NCBI GenBank assembly: GCA_030762895.1
Contig: CM061069.1
Span: forward strand, 102,441,923 to 102,505,922
Length of the DNA stretch: 64,000 nucleotides
Direction: 5' to 3'
Source of the DNA: Sophora flavescens
Taxonomy: Eukaryota > Streptophyta > Magnoliopsida > Fabales > Fabaceae
Below are positions 20,680 to 33,046 of this stretch, in pieces. Made by a program: the position numbers and the translations under genes. The first letter of the stretch is position 1. Every line of letters begins with the position of its first letter. Below the pieces are notes generated by a model. That model saw only the letters and a list, made by a program, of their open reading frames with translations. It had not been told where the DNA came from and did no database searches.

Positions 20680-23153
20680 TCTAACACCCCGCTTTTTCGT
20701 TAAGTACTTTTATAAACTTGTTTGGTTCTTTAAGATAATTTTTTTAAGTTAAAATAGTTGGCTAAGGGCTTAGTGAGATTTTTGGCTTAAAAGTCCATTT
20801 TCAGTGCATGAGCACGTCCGTGCTCATTAGCCAAGACGCCTGTCTTAGAAGGCTGAAGCGTGTTTCAGTTTTTAAGTTGAGCACGCCCATGCTCAATATG
20901 TGGACCGCGTTTCGCTAACGCTAAGTCCGACGACCGCCGTGCTCAGCGGGGAGAACGACCGTGCTAAGGTCCAGCCTATATAAGTTTGGCATAAAAGCGG
21001 GGTTAACGTGAAACCCTATTTTTTGGTTACTGAGCCCACTGTTGCGACCTAGTGTGCCTCCTTCCCTATTTCCTCTTCATCCAATGCTATAGTGGAGTTT
21101 TGGAAGCCGGTTGGGAAGCTTGTTTGATATGTTTCAGTTTAGAGGTAAGGTTCCCTTCCCTTGTGGTTTCCTTTCATAATTTTTGAATAGGAAACTAATG
21201 GGTTTGTGTTTGGTTTGGCTAAGGTTGAGTTTGTGTTGAGCCGCTTTGGGAACCGAGGGCAATTTGCTGTTAGGAGCTTAAGTTGGAGCGAACTTCAATC
21301 CAGTTATGGGGAGAAGGTAGTGTATATCATAGGCATTGGGGGTAGTGTAAGGTAAAGGGGTTCCCATGTCTCCGGCTTATTGTGTATGTGTATATGATTA
21401 TTATGATGGTTTGTTTGATTATGATAACATGATCTTGGTTGTTAATATGTTGTTTATATGCCTATGTTCATACTACGTTCTTGATGTTTATGTTGGTTAT
21501 ATGAACATGATGATATGTTGATGGTTGCTATTGGCATAATGTTGTTGGTTGAATGGTTGATACCATGATTGTGATGATAGTGTTGTTACTATGTTGATAA
21601 TAACATTTAGTCTTTGAATATGTTGTTAACTAGCTTAGTATTAATAGAATTAATCCCTGAATTTAATCGGCTAAAATTGATGTTGAACTCTGCCCAGAAC
21701 AGTATTGTCTTGTGTTGAGCACGGCCCGTTGTGGGCAGGGAGCACGCCCGTGCTCCGGTTTGAATTCTGGAAAATGGCCGCTCATTCAGCACGGCCGTAG
21801 TGCAGCGAGAGGAGCACGCCGTGTAGCTGAGCACGGCCGTGCCCAAAAGGAAGCACGATCGTGCTCCACTTAAGTGGCAGACGCCGTCTTTGGGGTTAAG
21901 CATGACTGTGCTCACCCCTCTGGACATAATTTGAAATTAAGGACTTAAACGGGGGTTTTTAACCCCAATCTCCCCAACGATGATGATGACATAGTTAATC
22001 AATGATGAAGGTTAGATCACTTAATTAAGGACTAATTAAGATGGTTAAGTCGTGTAACCGTTGGAGTTACCGCGACGTTGATGAGTTGTACCTAGGTGCT
22101 TTTGGCCAAGGAACCTTGACCCCCATGATTTGGGTCTAAGGTGCTGTTGATGTTGTACCTTGGTGACCGAGAGTTTGCTCCAAAGGGACCTTGACCGGTT
22201 GGGTTTAAGGTGTTGCGGTTGATTCCGCTAAAGGTTTGAGTGTTGCGGTAGATTCCGCTGCGGTCGATTCCGTTGCGGTCTTGGTTGATCCCGTCGAAGC
22301 AAAGGAGGTGGCGGTCGTCCGATTGTTTGTTGTATCTTTGCATGCATCATTGGAGATGTTGTTGTTGGTGGATATTCGACATAGGGGAGGTCTTCCTTGA
22401 GTACGGCGATCTGGCCATCCACGGTAGGTTACCCAAGCTTTGGTAACCATGCGCCCCCGTGAAGAGGCATTCATTGGTTTGATGTGTTTGCTATCTAAGG
22501 AGTAGATTCTCCGGCGTTGAGTAGATTCTCAATGTGGATATTTAACTTCTAAGTCGTTCATCCTGAGTTAGTGTGGATCCACATGCATGTTGGAGTAGTG
22601 GAGTAGTGTTGCATTTCACTACATAGCATACTTGGTTAATATGATGTTGATTGGATGTTGATATATATATATATATAACTATGTTGATGTATGTTATGAT
22701 GATGCTATGCTGTATGTTTTACCTTGCTTCCTATCTCCATGTTGTATATGTTTACATGATTCTTACTCCCCGTTCTTTGTTTATTTGTTTAGCCTCATTG
22801 GCACCTTGCAGAGAATGGCGAGCAGTCAGGAGAGGAGTGACTCTGAGGAGCCACCACTCATAGTTAGGGCCTTTCTTGTTAGTTAGTTGTTCAGTTGTAT
22901 CTGAGGATATTTTCCGGAACGGTTATACCAGCTCTGTTGTGATATCGGGGTTGGGTTATGTTTATGCTATACGTTGTATATCTTCTGGTTTATTTGTTTT
23001 AAACTTGTTTTATTTTCCGCGTTTTGAGAACTCGTTCATGTGGGACCTTTCTACCCATGGACAAATGTTTTATTTAATCCAGTAAATGCATGTTTTCTTT
23101 TATATCCTTATCTTTAAATTGCTTTATAACATGCGGGGTAGCAGGGTGTCACA
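20680..23153 (+). mobile_element. 3' LTR of the chromovirus (2474 bp)
   Basis: It begins TCTAACACCCCGC (original TG mutated to TC) and ends GGGTGTCACA, giving an inverted end pair of the TGTAACACCC/GGGTGTCACA type usual for Tekay-like LTRs. The interior carries many GC-rich near-palindromes of the type GAGCACGNCCGTGCTC (about 20810-20970 and 21715-21915). It also has a short array with TACCTTGGTGACCGAG-like words near 22090-22210. A second, 5'-truncated copy of the same LTR family lies at 49149-51344. Confidence 0.75.
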
Positions 23154-23159
23154 CCATTC

Positions 23160-24123
23160 ATATTCACTATTCTTTTCATTGCTTGATGTAGATGTGTTGC
23201 CTTCAGCTGTCCGCCTTTTAAATCGACATGATCACGAGTAAAATGACCCTTCTTTCCACAATTATAACATTCGAAATTATGGGATTTGCTCATTGAAGCT
23301 TTGATTCTTATCTGCTCCCCCTACTTGGTTGCTTGTTTTGGCCTTTCTTTGAGTTGCCATACTTATCCGCATGTTGATTTCTCGATATGTTTTGCCTTTT
23401 GTTCTTTGAAAAGTGCTTCTTCTTCATTCTTCAACGAAACACCAGCTACGTGCGTTACAAGAGTCTCCTGGTTAGCTAGACGATTTTCTAACTCTTCTAG
23501 TGATGGTTGAACTAGCCATCCTTGGATTCTTTGTGATGAAACTTCTATATTCATGCTTTAAGCCATGAATAATAATTCTTCTTTTCCGATCATCATTGAT
23601 ATTTGAAGCAGCATCTAATTCATAGATCTCCCGACATAAAGACTTTACTTTTGTAAAATACTGATTTATCGTCAAATCACGTTGTGTGAGAGACATCAGT
23701 TCATTTTCCAAAAGTTGTAGTCTCAAGTCATTCTTCTTAGAAGATCGTGAGACAAAAACATTCCAAGCCTCCTTTGGAGTTGTTGTATGCCGAATGTGTT
23801 CCACCATCTCCTCCTCAATGGTCGTCTTTATCACGAACGTTGCTTTTCTAGTTTTGATGCGCCACTTTCTCAAAGATTCTGCATCTGCTGTTGGTGTGGT
23901 CTCACTTCCGTTGACAACTTCCCATAAATCTTGACCTTGCAAATACGATTCTATGCAAGTCTTCCATGTGTTCTAGTTTTGATTGTTGAGTTTCTTGATG
24001 CAGCCAACAGAGATAAAATCTGCCATCGTGATAACTTGTTATAACTTCCTTAGTAATAGGAAAGTTTGGTCCCGGACCAACAAGCTTTCTGATCCACGGC
24101 CAGTGCACGAGCAGAGTCTCCAC
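23160..24123 (-). pseudogene. Ty1/copia gag remnant (UBN2 type)
   Basis: The minus-strand gag starts next to the LTR/PBS at 24246. The N-terminal piece runs 24123-23902. The main piece, 23942-23472 in another frame, carries UBN2-type gag words (WEVVNGSE, AWNVFVSRSSKKNDLRLQLL, LTINQYFTKVKSLCREI). A CCHC-like knuckle is at about 23265-23230 (CYNCGKKGHFTRDH); its last ligand is His instead of Cys. The coding sequence is broken by at least two frame changes and stops abruptly at about 23155, where the LTR of the neighbouring chromovirus begins, so all of pol is missing here. Confidence 0.75.
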
Positions 24124-24229
24124 TAATGGAACCTCCGATTTGGTACCTCCATTAATAGTCCCTGACTATTAGACTTTCTTGGGCAGCACCTCAACTCTCC
24201 AGCACCTCACCTGGTCCTAGACCGTATAT

Positions 24230-24243
24230 GGCTCTTGATACCA
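24230..24243 (-). other. primer-binding site, initiator-Met tRNA type
   Basis: On the minus strand TGGTATCAAGAGCC lies two bases after the LTR end. It differs from TGGTATCAGAGC by one inserted A. Confidence 0.7.
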
Positions 24244-24245
24244 AA

Positions 24246-24544
24246 TGTTGAGAGAAAAAAGGCAACAAGGAGCTAACTTTCTATCACACACACACGCACC
24301 AGGGAAGGGAAGGGAAGGGAGAATTTGAATTGGATTCAATTCATTAAAACACACAACAAACATACATCATGTATGCCTTATATAGGCTTACAAATATAAT
24401 AAAATAAGAAGAAACTTAGGAACTAAGTAAACTTAGTAATTAAGATATTAAGAGACTTATCAACTAAGTAAGCTTTGGGTGGCTATTAGTTGTAAAGATG
24501 GTGTCATCATTAGTCAAATTTTACAACTCATTTTTGACTTGACA
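24246..24544 (-). mobile_element. 5' LTR of the copia element (about 299 bp)
   Basis: On the plus strand it runs from TGTTGAGAG to CTTGACA, with TG...CA ends. In minus orientation a TATA-type word (CTATATAAGG) lies in its middle. The primer site and gag relic follow on its left. The outer boundary at 24544 rests only on the terminal dinucleotide. Confidence 0.65.
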
Positions 24545-25846
24545 TCTTTCTAAGATATAATAATAATTGACTTTCTTAATAGTTTACGCATAGAAAATTA
24601 GTATGAGGACTAAGATGTTATAATAAGCAACATCGCATGTTGATCAATGGTAATATTGAAACCAAGAATTAGACATCAGCTATTGCTTTCCTGCTATGAA
24701 TTAAATATCATTCACAAGAGTTTCAGCTTTTTCGTATAGGATTGAAGCTTTAAATGGCAAAGTCATTACCACATCACGGCACATGAGAATTTAGCTCTCA
24801 TTAGAGCACATAAAAGGTGAATGAATGGTTTTTTTCCAAACCAAAGACAATCAACTGAAGTAATAACTATTGAAGAGTAAAATCAAAAGTTGGCATTTCA
24901 ATATTTGAATAAAGATATTTATGAAAATTCATGAGTAGTAATTGCAATATTTATCACCTATTTATGGTAATTCATGCTAGCAACAATCACAATATTCATT
25001 AAATATGACAAAAATATTTATGATAATTTATGTGCGTGGCAATTACCTATTTATGGTAATTTATGCTAGCAGTAATTCAAATATTTATCACCCATTTGTG
25101 CCAATTCAGGTGAGCGACAATCATAATATTTATCAAATATTATGAAATTTCATGATCACTATATCTTTTATTTTTACTTTTGAAAACCGTTTTGTACCTT
25201 TTTGAATCAATGATCCTCTTTAATATTTCTCTAAGACCAAAATCATTTAATTTAGACCTTTTCGAATCAAGAGAAACGGTGCAACCAAGAGTAATTGTGT
25301 TTAAGTGTGCTTTTAATAAAAATAGCACGTTAATAGTTACCAAAAAACAAGACAATAAAAACCTGTATAGCGAAGGCGACTCAGAATCCATAATCCACCG
25401 ATCCCGCGTATAACATTGTAAAGGTTTCTCCACCAGAGTGGTAAGCCTGGGACTTTTCTTAGTCGAGAACTTGTATACTTAAGAATAAAATGGACACTGA
25501 TAAAGTTGGCCCAATATTTTAGTAGATCCCTTTTTCAAAGGAAACAATTTTTCATTACCTTAAAAGAACATTAGTTTCAGCACATAGACTTTCAATGATG
25601 AGTATGTGCAATGAGTCACACTGTATTTCAAGCTCATTAAACAATAATAGTTATATTTTAATAAGGAGAAGATAAGAAATACCAAAAACCTAGTAACTTT
25701 CCTGGGTGTGTAAAACAAATCCCATTCTCCCCTTCAAGCAAGTTGTAACGTCGGTAATTATGGTGGTTCACCCAAAGAAAAACGACTTGGGGAGTTAGTA
25801 ATTCGGTGGTAGGTGATATGTGTGGTCGGGGAAGAGTTTTACCGCG
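24545..25846. other. AT-rich intergenic DNA with a short degenerate repeat
   Basis: At 24890-25140 an imperfect repeat with words like TATTTATCACC, TATGGTAATTCATG and GCAATATTTATC recurs about four times at intervals of roughly 60 bp. No gene was recognised in the remainder. Confidence 0.5.
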
Positions 25847-25864
25847 GCCCCACGGTGGGTGCCG
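25847..25864 (-). other. primer-binding site for tRNA-Lys
   Basis: The minus-strand sequence CGGCACCCACCGTGGGGC differs at two positions from the complement of the 3' end of plant tRNA-Lys(CTT). It lies two bases from the LTR end at 25867. Confidence 0.65.
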
Positions 25865-25866
25865 AA

Positions 25867-26538
25867 TGTTCCGTCACAAAAACCTCACTCCCGAGATCAT
25901 TTTACAGAACCTCAGTTGAGGAATATTTCTGGATATAGCTTGTGAATTGGTCATTATGCTCCTACTTATCCCGTATGGGAATCAAGGCTAAACATAGTTC
26001 TGATTAGGGATTCACCCAATTTGAGTGAGTGTTTGAGTATATGACTATTGTCCCCTTTCTTCTAGGAAGGATCCCTCTTTATATAGGCCTTGTTTATTAA
26101 TGGGGTAATTAAGGTCAATAACCCTTGGGGAGAGAATGTCTCGTCCCATTTAGGCTAATATCATTTTCCTGGATTGCCTCCAACACTTGTTATGGTTGTC
26201 ATATTTGCTAAAAAATAGGGAATATCGGGAGTGGGGGCGCCTCTCTGGGCAGCCTTTGTCCAAATCGATCCCTTGATTATGACAATTTAGTCATTAATTC
26301 TCATCACTTTCCCGCTTATTATCTCACCTCGGCCTTCCGAGCCTAAATATGGTCAGCTCGACTCCCTCCTATTAGTTGGCCTTGACCACTTTCGGTCAAA
26401 GTGCCATGTGGATGGCTCCTTGGTGAGCGAGGAGGTCTATCCGGATGCAAGCCTAAGATGTCTCGGTCCGGCCTCAATCTACTCGGCTTATCATAGGGTT
26501 TATTTGGTAATTTGACCCTATATTTTTATGCCATAACA
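25867..26538 (-). mobile_element. LTR of a tRNA-Lys-primed element (672 bp)
   Basis: On the plus strand it runs TGTTCCGTCAC to TGCCATAACA; the reversed right end TGTTATGGCA resembles the left end. A TATATAAAGAGGG box is present in minus orientation near 26088-26100. With the primer site to its left this is a 5' LTR. Only a short internal piece may remain (about 25735-25846), and no coding relic or second LTR was found, so the element is truncated or a small TRIM-like type. Confidence 0.65.
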
Positions 26539-26930
26539 AAATGGAAGGAAAGATGAGTAGAACTAAGTGAAAACTGAAGGTATTGTAAACCATTAGTCTC
26601 TGTCTCTATAATTAAAATTGTTGAAAATGTAAAATTCTCAAGAGATATTAGAACCCCTAATGCTCATGGGCCTTGGAATTAAATAGCCTTCCAAGAAAAT
26701 ATGTGTCATGATAAGTATGCAGCAATCTGTTTTTTATTAATGTATCAGGGCTGCCAAGTTTACATCTAGGTGATGTTATTAACGTGATCCTTAAATCAAC
26801 AACTGATGATGCAAACCCTAGTATGGTAGGGATGAAGATCATCTGTCCCAAAATGGTATTTCATTCTCTGTCTCACCCACTTAGATTGCGTCACTTGTAA
26901 AATTATTATATTATTTATTAAATTATTATA
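26539..26930. other. intergenic DNA, no gene seen
   Basis: AT-rich sequence; no motif, terminal repeat or ORF that I can support. Confidence 0.5.
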
Positions 26931-27166
26931 GGGTTAAACATGTTTTTAATCCCAAATATGAGTAATGTTCGGTTTTAGTCCCCCGTTAGGAAAATGTACT
27001 TTTTTAGTTCCCCAATTTCTAAAAGGTGTCGGTTTTGATCCTCAAACATACGTTTTGGTCCCCAAACGTACGTTTTAGGAATTGGGGGACTAAAAATTAT
27101 GTTTTCCAAATGAATGACTAAAACCGAACCTCACCCAAATTTGAGGACTAAAACCATATTTAACTC
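26931..27166. mobile_element. Mutator-type MITE, 236 bp, 9-bp TSD
   Basis: The ends GGGTTAAACATG and CATATTTAACTC form a TIR with two mismatches. Flanks ATTATTATA (26922-26930) and TTTATTATA (27167-27175) make a 9-bp target duplication with one mismatch. The interior is itself palindromic, with words like GTCCCC/GGGGGAC and CTAAAACCGAAC against GTTCGGTTTTAG. The 9-bp duplication is typical of the Mutator superfamily. Confidence 0.75.
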
Positions 27167-27779
27167 TTTATTATAAATATATCATTTTTAAATGACATGG
27201 CAAAATCTAAATGGATGAGACGGAGAATGAGACACAATTTTGGGACAGGTGATCTCCAACCACATGATAACAGAAAGCATTACCATACCGTTTTCTGTAC
27301 ATATAAGCCATCAGAAAGAAAAGAAGGATAATTATAAAAGTCTGGTATAATGGTGAATGAAACAGGAACAAAAATAACAAGCTAATATGGGAAAACCTTC
27401 AATCCTCGGATAAGAGCTAAGAATTCAATTACCAGATAAAAGTGATGAAGGTGCATGTACAGTATAGCCTTCAACTACTCATCCTACTACACTACACGAC
27501 ACATAAGTAACCAACCCTACGTATACAAATACAATAGCCAACCCGGAAAAGGAGAATAATATATGAAATGGATTCTTAAGCATAGCCAAGTAGAGCATGT
27601 CAGAAAAACATGATAAATGTTCGAAACATGCATACGCCAGGATGCATGCGAGAATCGAGCATAGCACAACTGAGAGAAGATTGAATCGAAAATTGAAGTT
27701 GTTTTCAGTGGTCAAACATTTCCTATGCTTAAACAAAATTAAAGCAAAGTGCATGTTATTTTGTCTAAGCAAATACACC
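27167..27779. other. intergenic DNA, no gene seen
   Basis: No supported coding or repeat structure. The 5'-truncated LINE begins near its right edge, and the exact boundary is not visible. Confidence 0.5.
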
Positions 27780-30497
27780 CTAGAGCAACAAGTGGGTGCT
27801 AGGAAGAAGTTGATAGAAGACCTATGGGTTTTGATGAAGAACAAACAAAGTTTAGATCACCAGCGAGCAAGAGTAAAATGGATTAGAGAGGGCGATGCAA
27901 ACTCCAAATTTTATCACGCTTGTATAAAATCAAGAAGAGCACTTAATCAGATTACAACACTGTAGGGTAATTGTGGCTGGATCAAGGATGTAGTAGGGAT
28001 CAAAAGAGAGGTGGTGGAATTTTTTTCCAAACAATTTGAGGAAAAGGAAAATGGGAGACCGAATCTGGATGGATTGCTTTTCAACCAAATGTGTAGTCAT
28101 CAAAATGAAGTCTTAATAGCTCCTTTTAGTTTGGAAGAAATAGAAGAGTCAGTGAGAAGCTGTGATGGGAACAAAAGCCTGAGGCCGGATGGTTTCAACT
28201 TTGTGTTTGTCAAATCAAGTTGGAATCTAATTAAAAATGATGTGTTGCATATGTTTAAGGAGTTCCATGACAATTCCTGTATTCCGAAAGTTATGTCCTC
28301 CTATTTTTTGGCTCTTGTGCCCAAGATTCAAATTCCTCAGGTAGTTGGAGATTTTAGGCCGATTTCTTTACTAGGTTGGCTGTACAAGATCTTAGCAAAG
28401 GTTCTAGCATCTAGATTAGGAAAGGTGATGGATTCAATAATCTGTGGTAACCAATCGACTTTTCTAAAAAATTGACATGTTGTAGATGGGGTTGTGGTAA
28501 TGAACGAGGTGCTAGATGAAGCTAAGAAAAGGGGGAAGGAGTGTGCGGTTTTTAAGGTGGACTTTGAGAAAGCCTTCGACTCAGTAAGTTGGAGTTTCTT
28601 GGTACATATGCTTCGAAGGTTTGGATTCTCAGAAAGATGGACTCGATGGATTCAGGCTTGTGTCTATGTAGGCAACTATCAATTTTGGTGAATGGAAGCC
28701 CAACTGAGGAGGTATCTATACAGAGAGGTCTAAACCAAGGGGATCCGTTAGCCCCATTTATGTTCCTCATAGTGGCAGAAGGATTGGGAGGGCTTGTATC
28801 GAAAGCAGTGTCACTAGGAAGATTCAAAGGATATAAGGTGGGGAACTCGGAAGTGGTTATTTCTCATTTACAGTATGCAGATGACACATTGTTGATTGGT
28901 GAAGCAACTCACGACAACCTTTGGGCAATGATGACAATACTGAGGAGCTTTGAGTTAGTCTCGGGTCTGATGGTCAACTTCTTCAAGAGTAGATTCTTTG
29001 GGAATTAATGTTTTGGCTTCCTTCTTGAACTACGGAGTGATTTCCTCAATTGTAAGGTCGGTAAGATTTCTTTCAAGTATCTTGGGTTGCCGGTGGGCGC
29101 AAATCCTAGGAGAGCATCAACTTGGCAGCCCCTAGTAGAAGCTCTAGAAAAGAGGTTAGGTTCTTGGAAGAATGGCTATTTATCTTTGGGGGGGTAGGGT
29201 GGTGCTTGTAAACTCTATCCTCAATAGCATTCCTATCTATTACCTTTCTTTTCTGAAAATGCCAAGTGGTATTAGGAAATCTATTGTTAGCTTGTAGAGG
29301 AAGTTCCTTTGGGGGGAGAGGAGGGGTCATGGTGGGAAAAAAATAGCATGGTTGAAGTGGTCGGAAGTGTGTAAGCCTAAAAAAGAAGGGGGGTCTGGGT
29401 GTGAAAGATATTGCCCTTTTCAATTTGAGCCTTTTAGGAAAATGGAGGTGGAGGCTTTTGGTGGAAGATGGGGCTTTATGGGTGTTAGTTCTAAAAGCTA
29501 AGTATGAGGAGGAGGTGGGTATCAACCTTAATTTGGGAGAGTGGGGTAGTTTCAATAGAGGTTCGGTTTGGTGGAAGGACTTATGTAAAATAGGTCTTTG
29601 TGGAAGGGGTTGGTGACTGGGTGGTGGATGGCATAAGGAAAAGGTTAGGTAATGAATCTACAGTTTTTGCATCATACTTGGTTGGGAATGGAATCATCAA
29701 AAGTCACCTTCCCACGTCTTTACACAATTTCCTCTCTTCAACAAAGCCCGGTGGCCTACTTTGGCTTCTGGATGGATGACCTTTGGGTGTGGGACTTCAA
29801 GTGGAGAAGGGACTTCTTTGTTTGGGAGGAAAATATGCTCAGGGAGTTCAAGAAGTTATGTACTGCAGTTACTTTGCATCAGAGGAATGATTGCTGGTTG
29901 TGGACCTTGCATTCTTCAAGAAAATATATTGTCAAGACAACATATGATTTCTTGGTTGAAAGATCAATTCCAGACGCTGCACTTCTTGGATCCTAGGATT
30001 AAGGGATTTAATTTCCTTTGGGAGAGCTCAGCTCTACTCAAGGTTTTAGTTTTTTGTTGGCAATTATTATTAGAAAGACTCCCAACAAGGGTAAATCTGC
30101 TGCAAAGGAGGTTTTAGACCCAAATAGTGATTTGAAATGTGTTTTATGCAATTCTCATGAGGAAACAGTAGAACATCTTTTTGTAAATTGTTCCTTTTCG
30201 TCTCTTCTTTGGTCGTTGATATTCAATTGGCTGGGAGCAAGTGTGTCCCTTAACTTGCATGTGGTTCCCTTTTTTGTAATGTATGGAGAAGCTGCACCAA
30301 GAAAGGCTATCATCAAACACTGGATGATGTTTTGGAATGTAGTGGTTTGGTCCATTTGGAAACTGAGAAGTGGAGTTATTTTTGGTGATTTGAAGGTGGA
30401 TATGGTATTCTTTTTGGAAAGGATCAAACAATGCTCTTGGAGGTTGTTTAATACAAAAACAAAAGGAAATTTAGTCTTTTTTTGGATTGGTGTATAG
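27780..30497 (+). pseudogene. LINE reverse transcriptase, multiply broken
   Basis: RT motifs appear in the correct order: DFRPISLLGWLYKILAKVLA (about 28350-28410), KVDFEKAFDSVSW (about 28554-28592), QGDPLAPFMFL (about 28737-28770), and the catalytic YADD at 28874-28885. A post-RT region follows, with LFNLSLLGKWRWRLL (29416 on). The C-terminal zf-RVT-type region is at about 30030-30497 (PTRVNL, CVLCNSHEETVEHLFVNC). In-frame stops occur at 27964 and 28473, frame changes near 28690, 29010 and 29600-30030, and others. No functional product is possible without repair. Catalytic residues themselves are retained, so decay is moderate. Confidence 0.85.
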
Positions 30498-30649
30498 AGC
30501 CTATAAAGTATATCGAACTGGTGTGATAACACCATCTTGTTTTTTCTACTTTATGGTTCTGTAATTATATTGTAATTATATTGTATATGGGTTCTGGGTA
30601 CCCCTAGTACTTCAATTAATATACACATTTTGCCTTTTCAAAAAAAAAA
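27780..30649 (+). mobile_element. 5'-truncated LINE (L1-type) with poly(A)
   Basis: This is the second ORF of a plant L1-like non-LTR retrotransposon, lacking its front (ORF1 and endonuclease). It starts in the region that joins endonuclease and RT (RVKWIREGDANSKFYH) and ends with a 10-A tail at 30640-30649. The tail is preceded by a 3' UTR with CTGGGTACCCCTAGTAC-like sequence. No target duplication was found around it. Confidence 0.85.
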
Positions 30650-32640
30650 TCACTCATTTGTCACGTGAGAAAATCATAACCAAAAACATAGTCTAGAGGC
30701 TTCAAAGTTCAAACCATCATCATTCCAAAATTGCAAAGGAGACGTACTACAAATGCAAATTATGGTGGGCCCAATCATTTGATCATAATGCTTGTGCAGA
30801 ACAAAACACGATCTCAAGACTCTCAACCAGCACAAGCAAACTCGTAATTAGGATTTAGCTTATGAAATTCCAAGTGGGTTTAATATATCAGTGGCTAATT
30901 CCAAGTGTTCGTGTTCTTTAGCACATGCAGACATAATCCTTTGCATGCACACAGGCATAAGGATAGGAACATCCAAACTTAAAAACAGATTCAATGGATT
31001 ACAACACATTCCATCGACCATGATTTCATATTCTAAAGTTGATATACTTTCACAATGCACATATGAACGACGATTGAAGAGCAAGTCGATCTTGAGATTT
31101 TGGGTTCCCTGGTTGAACTCGGGGAAAATTGTCTTCTCATAATCATTTGAAAGCTTGTCCTCCTTACATTTTTTTAATGCAAAATATTTAATAATCCGAT
31201 GATAATCAAGATTTTAAAAAAAAATCATTTTCGATAGAAATCAAAGTAATTAAGATTATTTAATCTACAATGTGACATAGTAGATCATAAATAAGATTTT
31301 AACAATTTCAATTCAGAAAAATTTCTCTCGGTTGATACAATAATAATAAGGATAATATGCAAAAAAATGTATAAATTATATAAATTTATAAATTTTTATA
31401 TAACATTTATATATATTATATAAAATTTTATATTATCTTGTACCCAAAAATTAGGGCCCTGAACAATCCCCCAGCTCGATCATGTTCAGCACCACCTCTT
31501 TTGAATAGCACTATTTTAAACCAAAATATGCTCAAATAACAATAATGGATCTAATCAGTAGCAATAACGAGACCAAAGAAAAAAAAAAAGAATAGTAGTA
31601 ACTATACTAGAAGAGAAAATAATCAACCATCTTTACAACCCCCTTTTTTTTTTCCTTTTCTAAGCCCTGTTATCGGATTCCATTTGATTAAACTCGAAGG
31701 CACAACATTCATGTCAAACCGCTTTTTGATACCAAATCAAAGGTTTTTTAAAATTTATTTTCAATCTTAAAATAATCATCTTACCTAAAACAGTTTTCAC
31801 ACAAAAGAGTCTTTACCTTAAGTGACTACTCTCCATGTTAAGATATATGTTTTATTATCAAGTCATTAGCTATTGTTTACCTTTTTTTTTTTTAAGGCAG
31901 CTATCTATTGTTTACCTGAACAACCTTTTTTAGGTGAAATTAGTGTATAGACCCTGCCTATTTGGATTGGTATATGTGCAGGTTGAAGTTGGTGTGTTCA
32001 CAAATTGGTTTTAAGATAAAAAGTCATTCGATCCAAAGTTTAAAAAATATGCGACTCAGTTCGGTTTGGATTGATTCCTTAAAAAAAATCCTATCAGATC
32101 CGTTTAATTGTGGTTTGAATTGGACCAGTTGATTCGATCTTTACGACACATCATTATATATTTATATTACATTAAAGAATCAAGATTACAAGCTAAATTG
32201 AACACAATCTTAAACATGTATATACTTGTTAATACATTTATGTAATAACATTTCATATGTATAGAATAAATAAATAAACATTAGAAATAATAAAAAATTA
32301 CGTCAAATCAAACTAATAAGCATTATTACGAAAAAAACCAAAAAATAAAAAATTAACAATACAAAAAATAGAATAAACATATATTCAATATTATATATGC
32401 GATTTGGTTTGGATTGATTCGATTTTAAAATTTGGATCCAAAATCCGATTCGATAATCGATCGATTTTCACAAACAAGATCCAAAAAAATCCAGTGTATA
32501 TAAATTTTGTTCAATTTTTTATTTTTTTTTATCATTTTTGATTTTTTTTCTAATGAGTTTAGATATTAACCTTAGGTTGAAGGATAATGTGTCCTGGGTC
32601 TCCCTAACGTGGAGATCAAGTTACAAATGCAAAAAGAAAA
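30650..32640. other. AT-rich intergenic DNA, possible old MITE at about 31950-32520
   Basis: Around 32030-32110 (TTCGGTTTGGATTGATTC) and 32400-32450 (TTTGGTTTGGATTGATTCG) a similar word occurs twice in direct orientation, with GATCCAAA words at the outer ends. This could be a diverged element. The remainder has only short chance ORFs and A/T tracts. Confidence 0.4.
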
Positions 32641-32642
32641 AT

Positions 32643-33046
32643 GTTTAGGCTCGGTTTCGTAAGTCCAATAGGTTAGCTTATAGTTTATAAGTTTATTTGA
32701 CTGAAATATATGTGTTTGATAAACAAGCTTATCTCATTAGCTTATAGTTTTTCTTCGTAAGCTAATTTATTTAGCTTATGGATAGTAGCTTATAGCTTAT
32801 TGACTTTTCTCTCGTTTTTATCCACATTCATTTAATGAAATCCCACTTTATCATACCTATCATAAGTATGTCCTTTTATGTCATATTATATTTATAAGTC
32901 AATTCAACCACTAATTTTACTGAACACTTCAAATTCAACCAACTATCTTTTTAACTATTAATTATAAATTATAAATTATAAATTAACTTATCAATTATTA
33001 GTTATAAGCTAGCTTATAAACTATTCTGTCTTAAAAGAAACTTAAG
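32643..33046. mobile_element. MITE-like element rich in AGCTTATA words
   Basis: The left end (GGTTAGCTTATAGTTTATAAG) and right end (TTATAAGCTAGCTTATAAAC) are mutually inverted over the first 40-50 bp. Internal GCTTATAGCTTATTG and AATTATAAATTATAAATTA repeats are present. No coding capacity, and the target duplication is not clear. Confidence 0.5.
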
